A stretch of 6,227 bases of DNA from Candidatus Hydrogenedentota bacterium (GTDB lineage Bacteria; Hydrogenedentota; Hydrogenedentia; Hydrogenedentales; JAEUWI01). Within the stretch, counting starts at the first letter, position 1. The number at the start of each line of letters is the position of its first letter. Under the pieces are notes generated by a model. The model saw only the letters and a list, made by a program, of their open reading frames with translations. It was not told where the DNA came from and ran no database searches. The position numbers were made by a program, and so were the translations under genes. The stretch covers positions 1 through 6,227 of the forward strand of contig JAUIKJ010000184.1 of assembly GCA_030430835.1 (NCBI GenBank), read 5' to 3'. Positions 1 through 5,708 of the stretch are shown here, in pieces.

Positions 1-169
1 CCCGAAGAATGCAGGCCGCAATGCCGGGGTAGTGCGCCGGGTCAGCGATCATCTGATCCATCATTGCATCCAGCGACGTGCAAGACGCCCCCATCGCCCG
101 ATCTGGCCAGGCGACGGCCATGGCCGATGCGGCGCTTGCCACGAGGAACTCGCGTCGTGTGGGTTGCAT
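1..169 (-). CDS. Tat-exported protein, N-terminus only; probable serine hydrolase of the class C beta-lactamase type (partial)
   Basis: Only the first 56 codons lie in the window; the gene continues past the left edge. The start ATG (167-169 on the complement) follows a strong Shine-Dalgarno AAGGAGG (178-184) at 8 nt, so the start is secure. The protein opens MQPTRREFLVASAASAMAV. The twin arginines at residues 5-6, followed by EFL and an alanine-rich hydrophobic stretch, form a Tat signal, so the product is probably exported folded to the periplasm. The mature N-terminus contains LDAMMDQMIAD and then YPGIAACILR. That spacing resembles the start of class C beta-lactamase-type serine hydrolases, where a helix is followed by PG-x-A-x-x-V-x-R before the first strands. 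The catalytic SxxK lies outside the window, so the family call is tentative. The gene is divergent from the isomerase-like gene and may share its control region. Confidence 0.6.
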   Translation of the reverse strand, partial: MQPTRREFLVASAASAMAVAWPDRAMGASCTSLDAMMDQMIADPAHYPGIAACILR

Positions 170-177
170 GCTGTGAT

Positions 178-184
178 CCTCCTT
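178..184 (-). promoter_or_regulatory. Shine-Dalgarno of the left-edge Tat protein
   Basis: On the minus strand the sequence reads AAGGAGG, 8 nt before the ATG at 169. It is the strongest ribosome binding site in the window and fixes the start of the partial gene. It contrasts with the divergent gene at 296, which has no visible site. Confidence 0.75.
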
Positions 185-252
185 ATCGAATCACTTCCTG
201 GGACGCCACTCCGCGCAGGAAGGTTTGAATCCCTCGGGCGGTGCGGTGCCTG

Positions 253-266
253 TCACCACGTTGTGA
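253..266. promoter_or_regulatory. Candidate operator: near-palindrome in the divergent intergenic region
   Basis: The 14-nt sequence TCACCACGTTGTGA is a dyad with six of seven positions paired: TCAC/GTGA arms around a central ACGT, with one mismatch (C against T). It overlaps the possible -35 element of the plus-strand gene (261-266) and lies in the only space shared by two divergent exported-protein genes. A dimeric repressor or activator site is plausible. No regulator gene is in the window, and a palindrome this short can occur by chance. Confidence 0.3.
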
Positions 267-289
267 TCGCCTGAAGTAGTTGCTATGGT
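261..289 (+). promoter_or_regulatory. Possible sigma-70-type promoter placing transcription at the ATG (leaderless)
   Basis: TTGTGA (261-266) and TATGGT (284-289) are separated by 17 nt. Each matches four of six bases of the housekeeping consensus. A start site 7 nt downstream of the -10 would fall at or next to position 296, which is the ATG of the isomerase-like gene. No purine-rich ribosome binding site is present in the 15 nt before that ATG, which is what a leaderless mRNA would look like. The promoter match is modest and unproven. Confidence 0.3.
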
Positions 290-295
290 TTTCTC

Positions 296-1255
296 ATGCA
301 ACATTCTACGCACCACGCCTCCGCTGCCACCATCGAAGAAGGGAAGGCCACGCGATCGTCGCGGCGCGCGTTTATGAAGACCCTGTTGGCCGGCAGCAGT
401 CTGCTCGTGGCACGCGGCGCGGCGGCGGCTTCGCCAAGCTTTCAACTCAATTATGTTCTGGCCTCGTGCATGTACGGCGAACTGCCACTGGCCAGCATCC
501 TGCCTGAGGCCAGAAAGATCGGTTCCGAGGTCATTGACTTGTGGCCGCGCAAGCACGGCAACCAGCGCGAGCAGATTGATGAGATCGGACACGATGCCTT
601 CCGCGAGATGCTCGTGCAGGCCGGACTGCGCCTCGGCATTATCACGCGATACGACCTCGGGCCCTACAAGCTGCAGGAGGAGATGGCGGTGGTGCAGCGG
701 CTGGGCGGGGACATGATCGTGACCGGTTCGGGCAATGTCCAGGGGGATAGCCTGAAGGCGCGGGTAGCGGCGTTCATTGAAGCGCTCAAGCCACACATCG
801 CCGCCGCCGAGGAACACGGCGTTACCATCGCCATTGAGAACCATGGCAACCAACTGATCGAGAGTCTGGATTCATTGCGCTATTTCGCGGAGATGGCGCC
901 TTCGGACCGGCTCGGCATTGCCCTGGCCCCCTACCACCTTCCGCAGGACCCGGAAGTGCTCGCTGGTCTGATCCGCGACCTCGGGCCGAAGCTCGTCCAC
1001 TTCTACGCATGGGAACACGGCATGGGCTGCACGGACTTGCTGCCCAAGGCGCAGGAGATGCAACAGCTTCCGGGCTATGGGCAACTTGATTTTTGTCCTA
1101 TCGTCGGCGCATTGCGCGATATTGGTTACAGCGGCGGCACCTCCATCTTCATGCACCCCGTACCGCGCGGGATACCGATTTTGCCCACAGCACCGGAGGT
1201 GAGCGCGGCGGTCAATCGTTCGCGGGAGTATTTGGAATCGTGTCTTAGTTCGTAG
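296..1255 (+). CDS. Tat-exported sugar phosphate isomerase/epimerase-like TIM-barrel protein
   Basis: The 319-aa protein belongs by its pattern to the xylose isomerase-like / AP-endonuclease-2-like TIM barrels, annotated as sugar phosphate isomerase/epimerase. Residues 20-45 form a Tat signal: RSSRRAFMK with arginines 23-24, a hydrophobic core, and AAA before Ser46 as a likely cleavage site. The product therefore probably acts in the periplasm. Barrel landmarks are VIDLWPRKHG (79-88), IAIENHG (178-184; Glu181 is the usual metal ligand after a core strand), LAPYHLP (210-216, His214) and LVHFYAWEHG (233-242, His235). The last-strand position, which normally carries a Glu, reads TSIFMHP (282-288), and the usual Asp before the P-x-H is Ala211. 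The start at 296 is the only in-frame ATG upstream of the twin arginines, and TGA lies in frame at 272. The ATG at 374 would remove the Tat motif. Substrate is unknown; a non-canonical metal site or loss of isomerase chemistry is possible. Confidence 0.82.
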   Translation: MQHSTHHASAATIEEGKATRSSRRAFMKTLLAGSSLLVARGAAAASPSFQLNYVLASCMYGELPLASILPEARKIGSEVIDLWPRKHGNQREQIDEIGHDAFREMLVQAGLRLGIITRYDLGPYKLQEEMAVVQRLGGDMIVTGSGNVQGDSLKARVAAFIEALKPHIAAAEEHGVTIAIENHGNQLIESLDSLRYFAEMAPSDRLGIALAPYHLPQDPEVLAGLIRDLGPKLVHFYAWEHGMGCTDLLPKAQEMQQLPGYGQLDFCPIVGALRDIGYSGGTSIFMHPVPRGIPILPTAPEVSAAVNRSREYLESCLSS

Positions 1256-1282
1256 CATACGTGCCTCAAGCTACCTCTGTAG

Positions 1283-1303
1283 CCCGGGGTACCCGACCCC
1301 GGG
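1283..1303. repeat. Perfect 8-bp GC-rich hairpin, first of a tandem pair
   Basis: CCCGGGGT (1283-1290) and ACCCCGGG (1296-1303) are exact reverse complements around the 5-nt loop ACCCG. The arm and loop also contain the self-complementary GGGTACCC, so an alternative shorter pairing exists. It lies 27 bp after the isomerase-like stop codon. It may be a REP-like dispersed palindrome or an mRNA 3'-end stabiliser. Confidence 0.7.
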
Positions 1304-1312
1304 AACTCTGTT

Positions 1313-1338
1313 GTGGACGGGTCTCCTGACCCGTCCAC
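1313..1338. repeat. Perfect 11-bp GC-rich hairpin, second of a tandem pair
   Basis: GTGGACGGGTC (1313-1323) and GACCCGTCCAC (1328-1338) are exact reverse complements around the tetraloop TCCT. It starts 9 bp after the first hairpin. Both hairpins have a GGGT...ACCC core but otherwise different arms, as in paired REP-type elements. CACCCAATC follows with no T-tract, which argues against an ordinary rho-independent terminator on the plus strand. Confidence 0.75.
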
Positions 1339-1403
1339 CCAATCGACCGAAGGTCTCAAGAAAAAATGTGAAACGCGCGTCAGCGCGACAGTATAGATAT
1401 GTC

Positions 1404-1410
1404 AAAGGAA
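1404..1410 (+). promoter_or_regulatory. Shine-Dalgarno that selects ATG 1417
   Basis: AAAGGAA lies 6 nt before ATG 1417. It is inside the reading frame if translation began at the alternative ATG 1399, which has no ribosome binding site of its own. This decides the start of the DJ-1/PfpI gene in favour of 1417. Confidence 0.7.
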
Positions 1411-1416
1411 TCTCCC

Positions 1417-1986
1417 ATGGAAAAAGTGCTCATCATCATCGGCGACGCCAGCGAGACCCTGGACACGATGTACCCCTACTATCGCCTGCAGGAGGCCGGC
1501 TTCCAGCCGGTGGTCGCCGCGCCGGAGAAGCGGCGCTACCAGATGGTGATGCACGAGGTGAAGCCGGGCTGGACCATCACCAAGGAATGGGAAGGCTACA
1601 CCATCGAGGCGGATATCGCCTTTGCGGATATCGACGAGACGCAGTACCTGGGCATCATGTTCTCCGGCGGCCGCGCGCCGGAGTATATCCGCGAGGATCC
1701 GGATCTCATCCGCATCACGCAATACTTCTTCGCGGAGGGCAAGCCGATCGCCAGCGTGTGCCACGGGGTCGAGATCCCCGCGCGCGCGGGTTGCGTGAAG
1801 GGCCGGCGCATGGCGACGGTCGCAAAGTGCCAGTTCGACCTCGAGGTCTGTGGCGGCATCTACGTGAACGAGCCCTGCGTGGTCGACGGCAACCTCATCA
1901 GCGGCCGCACCTTCCACGACAACGGCCACTATCTCGGCCCCTGGATCAAGCTCCTCGAAGACGCCCGCGCGGCGAAGCAAGGCTGA
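1417..1986 (+). CDS. DJ-1/PfpI-family protein (class I glutamine amidotransferase-like fold)
   Basis: The 189-aa protein spans the whole DJ-1/PfpI domain. The N-terminus MEKVLIIIGDASETLD gives the first strand and the conserved acidic residue (Glu13). It is followed by YPYYRLQEAGF, the typical first helix. FSGGRAPEYIR (82-92) is the family's GG-R-A-P loop. IASVCHGVEIPA (111-122) is the nucleophile elbow with Cys115 next to His116. VCGGIYVNEPCVVDGNLISGR (144-164) matches the C-terminal strand pair. Known activities in the family include chaperone, glyoxalase/deglycase-like and putative protease roles; nothing here chooses among them. There is no signal peptide, so it is probably cytosolic. The start at 1417 is preferred over ATG 1399 because AAAGGAA precedes it. 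It is probably the first gene of an operon: the cytochrome gene begins 9 bp after its stop. GC at third positions is about 90% by hand count. Confidence 0.9.
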   Translation: MEKVLIIIGDASETLDTMYPYYRLQEAGFQPVVAAPEKRRYQMVMHEVKPGWTITKEWEGYTIEADIAFADIDETQYLGIMFSGGRAPEYIREDPDLIRITQYFFAEGKPIASVCHGVEIPARAGCVKGRRMATVAKCQFDLEVCGGIYVNEPCVVDGNLISGRTFHDNGHYLGPWIKLLEDARAAKQG

Positions 1987-1995
1987 GGGGCGCGG

Positions 1996-4260
1996 GTGAA
2001 TCTGCTTGCTGCCATGGTGCTTGCCCTTGCGTCTCCGAATTGGGACGAATCACCCTATATCCCCGCGCTGTACCGTCTCCCCGCAGAACCCGTGGTGTGG
2101 GGCGCGGAGCATGGTCGTGTATTGCTGCGCGAACTCCGGTGTGGGAGTTGCCACGTGGCGGAAGACTCAGCAGTGGCCGCACCGCCGCCCGCACCTAACC
2201 TGAATGGTCTGCGGCACCGGATGCGCGCCGACAACCTGTATAACAAACTGGATCCCGAGTCGAATTGGGACAGGATGCCAGCCATCGTGTATGGCGACGA
2301 TGGCGAAGCAAAACGCGAAGCGCTCACGCACTTCCTGATGAGCGACGATGGCACACGACCACCACCCGCGCAAACTGCCGATGGCGACGCAATCGCCCGA
2401 GGCGATGCCCTGTATCACAGCATCGGTTGTATCGCTTGCCATGAGCCAATGCATGAACCCGCACCAACACCTCCCGCGGAGGACGACCCATTTGCGGATA
2501 CTGCCCCGCTAGTGAAGAGCGCATCACAACTCGACGGTTTCAGTGTCGTATTGCGCAACCGGATGGGGAACACCGATCTCTCCGCGCTTACACAGTTCTT
2601 GCTCGACCCGCTCGTGGTCATTCCGGATGGCCGCATGCCGTCGATGCATCTGAGCGAGACCGAAGCGCGGGATATTGCTTCGTACCTCCTGCGAGATCAG
2701 GAAGCCAAACCCTCCGATGCCTTCGAGACTGATCCGGAAAAGGCCGCGTATGGCAGGCAGCTTTTCTCTGCCCTTCGATGTTCTGCATGTCATGCGCGGG
2801 CGGACGCAGATCTGCCACCACCATCGCCGCCGTGGGAAGTGATTGCCAATGCGAACGTGGGCGATTGTAGCGGTCCGGCGGACTATGGAATAGCCGATAC
2901 ACGCATGACGGAAGCAATGCAAATCGCGCTCGCGGAACCCACGGCCCCGCCGAGTATCCCTGAAACGCTAACTGCGCTGAACTGCTTTGCTTGCCACGAA
3001 CGCGACGGTCTCGGTGGTCCGCTCGATTACCGGCAACAGTTCTTCACTACCACCATCGACGCCGACCTCGGCGACGAGGGCCGGCTCCCGCCCACGCTCA
3101 CGGGCGTGGGCGCGAAGTTGACGGAAGACGGGCTGCGCGGGATTTTGCTGGAGGGGGAATCGGTGCGGCCGTACATGGCGACGCGGATGCCCGACTTCGG
3201 CGCGGCGAACGTGGCGCATCTGGTTCCGATGTTCCTGGAAGAGGACAAGAACCCGGATGCACCCGCCACCGACGTCTCCGGGTTGGAGCACCACCATCGC
3301 AATCACTACGGCCGTCAGCTCATGGGCACGGATGGGCTGAGCTGTATCACCTGCCACGACCTCAGCGGCGCGCGCTCGCTGGGCATTCCGGCGATCGACC
3401 TTGCGTTGACGCCGGGGCGTATTCAGCCGTCGTGGTTCAAGCAATACCTGCTGGACCCCGCGTCGCTGCGTCCCGGCACGCGGATGCCGGCCTTTTTTGC
3501 GGAGGGCAAGAGCAGCTTCCCCGGCCTCTTCGGCGGCGATGCGAACAAGCAGATCGAGGCGCTTTGGATCTATCTGCGCGAGATCGAGCAGACACGCCTG
3601 CCGGTGGGCATGGAAGACGACACGAACTACGAACTCGTCCCGGCGGAGCGGCCCATCGTTCTGCGCACCTTCATGGAAGGCGTCGGCGCGCAGGCCATCG
3701 CGGTAGGCTTTCCGCAGGGAGTACACGTCGCCTTCGACGCGCGCTTCCCGCGCTTCGCGCTGGCGTGGACGGGGAAGTTTATCGACGCGGAATCGACCTG
3801 GGCCGACCGCTTCTCCCCCTTCGCGAAGCCATTGGGGGACGTTTTTTCCCTCTTTCCCGACGGTCCGCCGGTGGCGAATTTGGTTCGAGCCGATGCGGCC
3901 TGGCCCGAAGAGAACGTGTTGCGATTCCGCGGCTACACACTTGATGCCGACGGCACGCCCGCCTTTCTTTACCAGACCCCGGAGGGCGTGGACATTCACG
4001 ACCGCCTTCAGCCCACCGACGAAAGCCACCTTCGGCGGCGATTGGAGGCTGGACCCGGCGGGGAAATGCTGTCGGTGTTGATCGCGCGGGCGCCGAAACT
4101 CGTCGTCGTCGAGGATGGCCGCTTCTCTGTCAACGGCACGACCATCACCCTCGTCACGGGGGAGGCGACACCGCTAAGCACCGGCGAGACCGTGGAACTT
4201 CGCGCGCATCTGCCGGCTTCCGACGGGACGAGGTCGGTGGAATGGGAGATCCTATGGTAA
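1996..4260 (+). CDS. Exported multiheme (five CXXCH) c-type cytochrome with beta-rich C-terminal domain
   Basis: The 754-aa protein starts at GTG 1996 with GAGGGG 5 nt upstream; ATG 2014 is an alternative. The short hydrophobic start MNLLAAMVLALASP is the likely signal peptide, although it has no basic residue. Five heme-attachment motifs are visible: CGSCH 49-53, CIACH 145-149, CSACH 262-266, CFACH 330-334 and CITCH 450-454. Four RMP motifs (Met94, 214, 398, 497) are candidate distal ligands; the CSACH module has none, only TRMTEAM near 304. Repeated lead-ins such as YGRQL before the motif at 252 and 438 point to module duplication. Residues ~545-754 form a heme-free, strand-rich domain with IVLRTFMEGVGAQAIAVGF and FALAWTGKFIDAESTW, a type I associate with large cytochromes of planctomycete-like bacteria. 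The likely role is periplasmic electron transfer from the overlapping propeller gene's product. Codon use shifts sharply at ~3061. Confidence 0.88.
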   Translation: MNLLAAMVLALASPNWDESPYIPALYRLPAEPVVWGAEHGRVLLRELRCGSCHVAEDSAVAAPPPAPNLNGLRHRMRADNLYNKLDPESNWDRMPAIVYGDDGEAKREALTHFLMSDDGTRPPPAQTADGDAIARGDALYHSIGCIACHEPMHEPAPTPPAEDDPFADTAPLVKSASQLDGFSVVLRNRMGNTDLSALTQFLLDPLVVIPDGRMPSMHLSETEARDIASYLLRDQEAKPSDAFETDPEKAAYGRQLFSALRCSACHARADADLPPPSPPWEVIANANVGDCSGPADYGIADTRMTEAMQIALAEPTAPPSIPETLTALNCFACHERDGLGGPLDYRQQFFTTTIDADLGDEGRLPPTLTGVGAKLTEDGLRGILLEGESVRPYMATRMPDFGAANVAHLVPMFLEEDKNPDAPATDVSGLEHHHRNHYGRQLMGTDGLSCITCHDLSGARSLGIPAIDLALTPGRIQPSWFKQYLLDPASLRPGTRMPAFFAEGKSSFPGLFGGDANKQIEALWIYLREIEQTRLPVGMEDDTNYELVPAERPIVLRTFMEGVGAQAIAVGFPQGVHVAFDARFPRFALAWTGKFIDAESTWADRFSPFAKPLGDVFSLFPDGPPVANLVRADAAWPEENVLRFRGYTLDADGTPAFLYQTPEGVDIHDRLQPTDESHLRRRLEAGPGGEMLSVLIARAPKLVVVEDGRFSVNGTTITLVTGEATPLSTGETVELRAHLPASDGTRSVEWEILW
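4244..4248 (+). promoter_or_regulatory. Shine-Dalgarno inside the cytochrome gene that selects ATG 4254
   Basis: GGGAG lies 5 nt before ATG 4254, within the last codons of the cytochrome gene. The alternative in-frame ATG at 4242 has only a weak GAGG more than 8 nt upstream, and would place charged residue Asp3 in front of the signal peptide. The ATG 4254 / TAA 4258-4260 overlap is typical of translational coupling. Confidence 0.6.
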
Positions 4261-5705
4261 CCGCGTTTGCTTTGCTGATTGCGACGCTTGCTGCGGGTGC
4301 GGATACCGACGCCTACTACCGCGTCCTCACCCTCCCCACGCCCGAAGCTGTGCCCTTCGAAGTGGGTGGACTGGAGACGCTGGAGGACGGCCGGGTCGCC
4401 GCCGGGATTCGTAAGGGCGAGGTCTGGGTGCTGGAGAATCCCTACGCGGACCCGCCGGTGGATCTCGACTATCGCTTGGTCGCGGAGGCGCTGCACGAGC
4501 CGCTGGGCCTTTACCGCGACGGCGCGGACCTTCTGCTCGCGCAGCGCGCGGAGGTGACCCGTCTACGCGATCGGGATGGCGACGGCGTCATTGACGCTTA
4601 CCTGACCGAAGGCCGCGGCTGGGGGTTGACCGGAAACTACCACGAATATGCCTACGGGCCCGAGCGCGACGGCGAAGGCCGCCTCTGGGTGACGCTGAAC
4701 CAGAGCATGGGCCCGGCGATCGTCGCGGACGATGCGTGGAGGGGTTGGGGCGTGGTGGTGAACGCGGACCGCAGCATCACGCCGATGTGCGCGGGGATGC
4801 GCTCGCCCTGCGGTATCGGCACGAACGCGGCCGGCGATATCTTCTTCACGGATCAGCAGGGCAACTGGGTGCCGACCAACGCCCTGCACCAGCTTCGCGA
4901 GGGAGCGTTCTACGGCCACGTCGATTCGCTCAAGCACTGCAAGCGACCGGAGTCGCCCATCCCGCCGCCGGAGAGCGTCGTCGCCGACGTGCCGCTGCCC
5001 GAGGCCCGCGCGCGCAATCCTTTCCTCTCGCTGCCCGCCGTCTGGTTCCCCTACCGGAAAATGGGCATGAGCGCGACGGATATCCTCTGCGATCAGAGCG
5101 GCGGCAACTTCGGTCCCTTCGAGGGCCAGCTCTTCGTCGGCGACTTTACGATGGCGCAGGTCAACCGCGTCTTCCTGGAGCAAGTCGGCGGCGAGTATCA
5201 GGGCGCGTGCTTCCCCTTCATCGACGGCCTCCAGAGCGCGGTGGTCCGCATGGCCTTCGGGGCGGACGGATCGATGTTCATCGGCGAGACCAACCGCGGC
5301 TGGAACTCGACCGGCCGCACGTCCTACGGCCTCGAGCGGATCGTGTGGACGGGCGAGACGCCCTTCGAGATCCTCAGCATGCACGCCGAGCCGGACGGCT
5401 TCCGCCTCCGCTTCACCCAGCCGGTCGACCCCACCACCGCCGCGGATCCCGCGTCCTACACGATGACGAGCTACACCTACCGCTACCACCAGAGCTACGG
5501 CAGCGAAGAAACGGACACGAAGAAATTGATGATCACCCGTGCCGAAGTATCAGAAGACCAACGCGAAGTCCGCCTCCACATTGAAGGTTTGCGCGAAGCC
5601 TACGTCCACGAAATCCACGCCCAAGGTGTTAAGTCCTCGGAAGGCACCGCCCTGATTCACCCGGAGGCCTACTACACGCTGAACCAAATCCCACAGGAAA
5701 ACTAG
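4254..5705 (+). CDS. Exported beta-propeller dehydrogenase-like protein (soluble glucose / sorbosone dehydrogenase type)
   Basis: The 483-aa protein (487 if ATG 4242 is used) begins MVTAFALLIATLAAGAD, a probable Sec signal peptide. Residues ~20-365 show propeller repeats of the PQQ-type glucose/sorbosone dehydrogenase fold: GLETLEDGRVAAGIRKGEVWVL; a Ca-binding-like loop DRDGDGVID (106-114); GNYHEYAYGPERDGEGRLWVTLN (127-149, with His130 where the related enzymes have a catalytic His); and GMRSPCGIGTNAAGDIFFTD (181-200, equivalent to the G-x-R-N-P-x-G blade motif with Arg183). Residues ~370-480 form a separate C-terminal domain with RLRFTQPVD and EAYYTLNQIP, apparently Ig-like. No CXXCH is present, so the cytochrome function sits in the upstream gene. 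In many planctomycete-type proteins the propeller and heme domain are fused; here they are split but translationally coupled. Substrate and cofactor are inference. Codon use shifts at ~5502. Confidence 0.82.
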   Translation: MVTAFALLIATLAAGADTDAYYRVLTLPTPEAVPFEVGGLETLEDGRVAAGIRKGEVWVLENPYADPPVDLDYRLVAEALHEPLGLYRDGADLLLAQRAEVTRLRDRDGDGVIDAYLTEGRGWGLTGNYHEYAYGPERDGEGRLWVTLNQSMGPAIVADDAWRGWGVVVNADRSITPMCAGMRSPCGIGTNAAGDIFFTDQQGNWVPTNALHQLREGAFYGHVDSLKHCKRPESPIPPPESVVADVPLPEARARNPFLSLPAVWFPYRKMGMSATDILCDQSGGNFGPFEGQLFVGDFTMAQVNRVFLEQVGGEYQGACFPFIDGLQSAVVRMAFGADGSMFIGETNRGWNSTGRTSYGLERIVWTGETPFEILSMHAEPDGFRLRFTQPVDPTTAADPASYTMTSYTYRYHQSYGSEETDTKKLMITRAEVSEDQREVRLHIEGLREAYVHEIHAQGVKSSEGTALIHPEAYYTLNQIPQEN

Positions 5706-5708
5706 GGT

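Larger units (their letters stand above)
1256..1416. other. Intergenic region with hairpins and a possible weak promoter
   Basis: This 161-bp gap has no convincing gene. From left to right it holds a perfect 8-bp hairpin (1283-1303), a perfect 11-bp hairpin (1313-1338), a short A-rich run (1358-1367), a 5-bp CGCGC/GCGCG hairpin (1374-1387), a possible -10-like TATAGA (1392-1397) and the Shine-Dalgarno of the DJ-1-like gene (1404-1410). The two strong hairpins could end the isomerase transcript or be dispersed palindromic repeats. No T-run follows either on the plus strand, so a classical intrinsic terminator is not supported. A new promoter for the three-gene operon probably lies in the right half. 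The best -35 match, GTGAAA at 1368-1373, has 18 nt to TATAGA and is weak. Confidence 0.6.

Noticed and set aside
191..853. Minus-strand open frame of 220 codons opposite the isomerase-like gene
   Set aside because: No domain signature, no clear start signal, and it overlaps nearly all of a gene with a Tat signal and TIM-barrel motifs.
1313..1338. Second intergenic hairpin as a classical intrinsic terminator
   Set aside because: No T-tract follows on either strand, so the repeat description was kept instead.
1374..1387. Small hairpin CGCGC-GTCA-GCGCG as a regulatory or terminator element
   Set aside because: A 5-bp stem made of CG repeats is common by chance in GC-rich DNA and has no T-run; only recorded as part of the intergenic region.
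1399..1416. ATG 1399 as start of the DJ-1/PfpI protein
   Set aside because: No ribosome binding site precedes it and the good AAAGGAA site lies between it and ATG 1417; family N-termini begin at the first strand, as from 1417.
1402..1980. Minus-strand open frame of 192 codons opposite the DJ-1 gene
   Set aside because: Mirrors the real gene almost exactly and has the Ala/Val/Asp/His bias typical of antisense frames in GC-rich DNA.
2991..3944. Plus-strand open frame of 317 codons in another frame of the cytochrome gene
   Set aside because: Low-complexity Arg-rich product, no ribosome binding site, and it begins about where GC3 rises, as expected for a composition artefact.
2968..4029. Long minus-strand open frame of 353 codons opposite the cytochrome gene
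   Set aside because: It is Arg/Ala/Gly/His-rich with no domain pattern and lies antisense to a gene with five CXXCH motifs; open antisense frames are expected in high-GC3 DNA.
4563..5489. Minus-strand open frame of 308 codons opposite the propeller gene
   Set aside because: Antisense shadow of a recognisable gene; its extent matches the high-GC3 segment, where stop codons are rare on the other strand.
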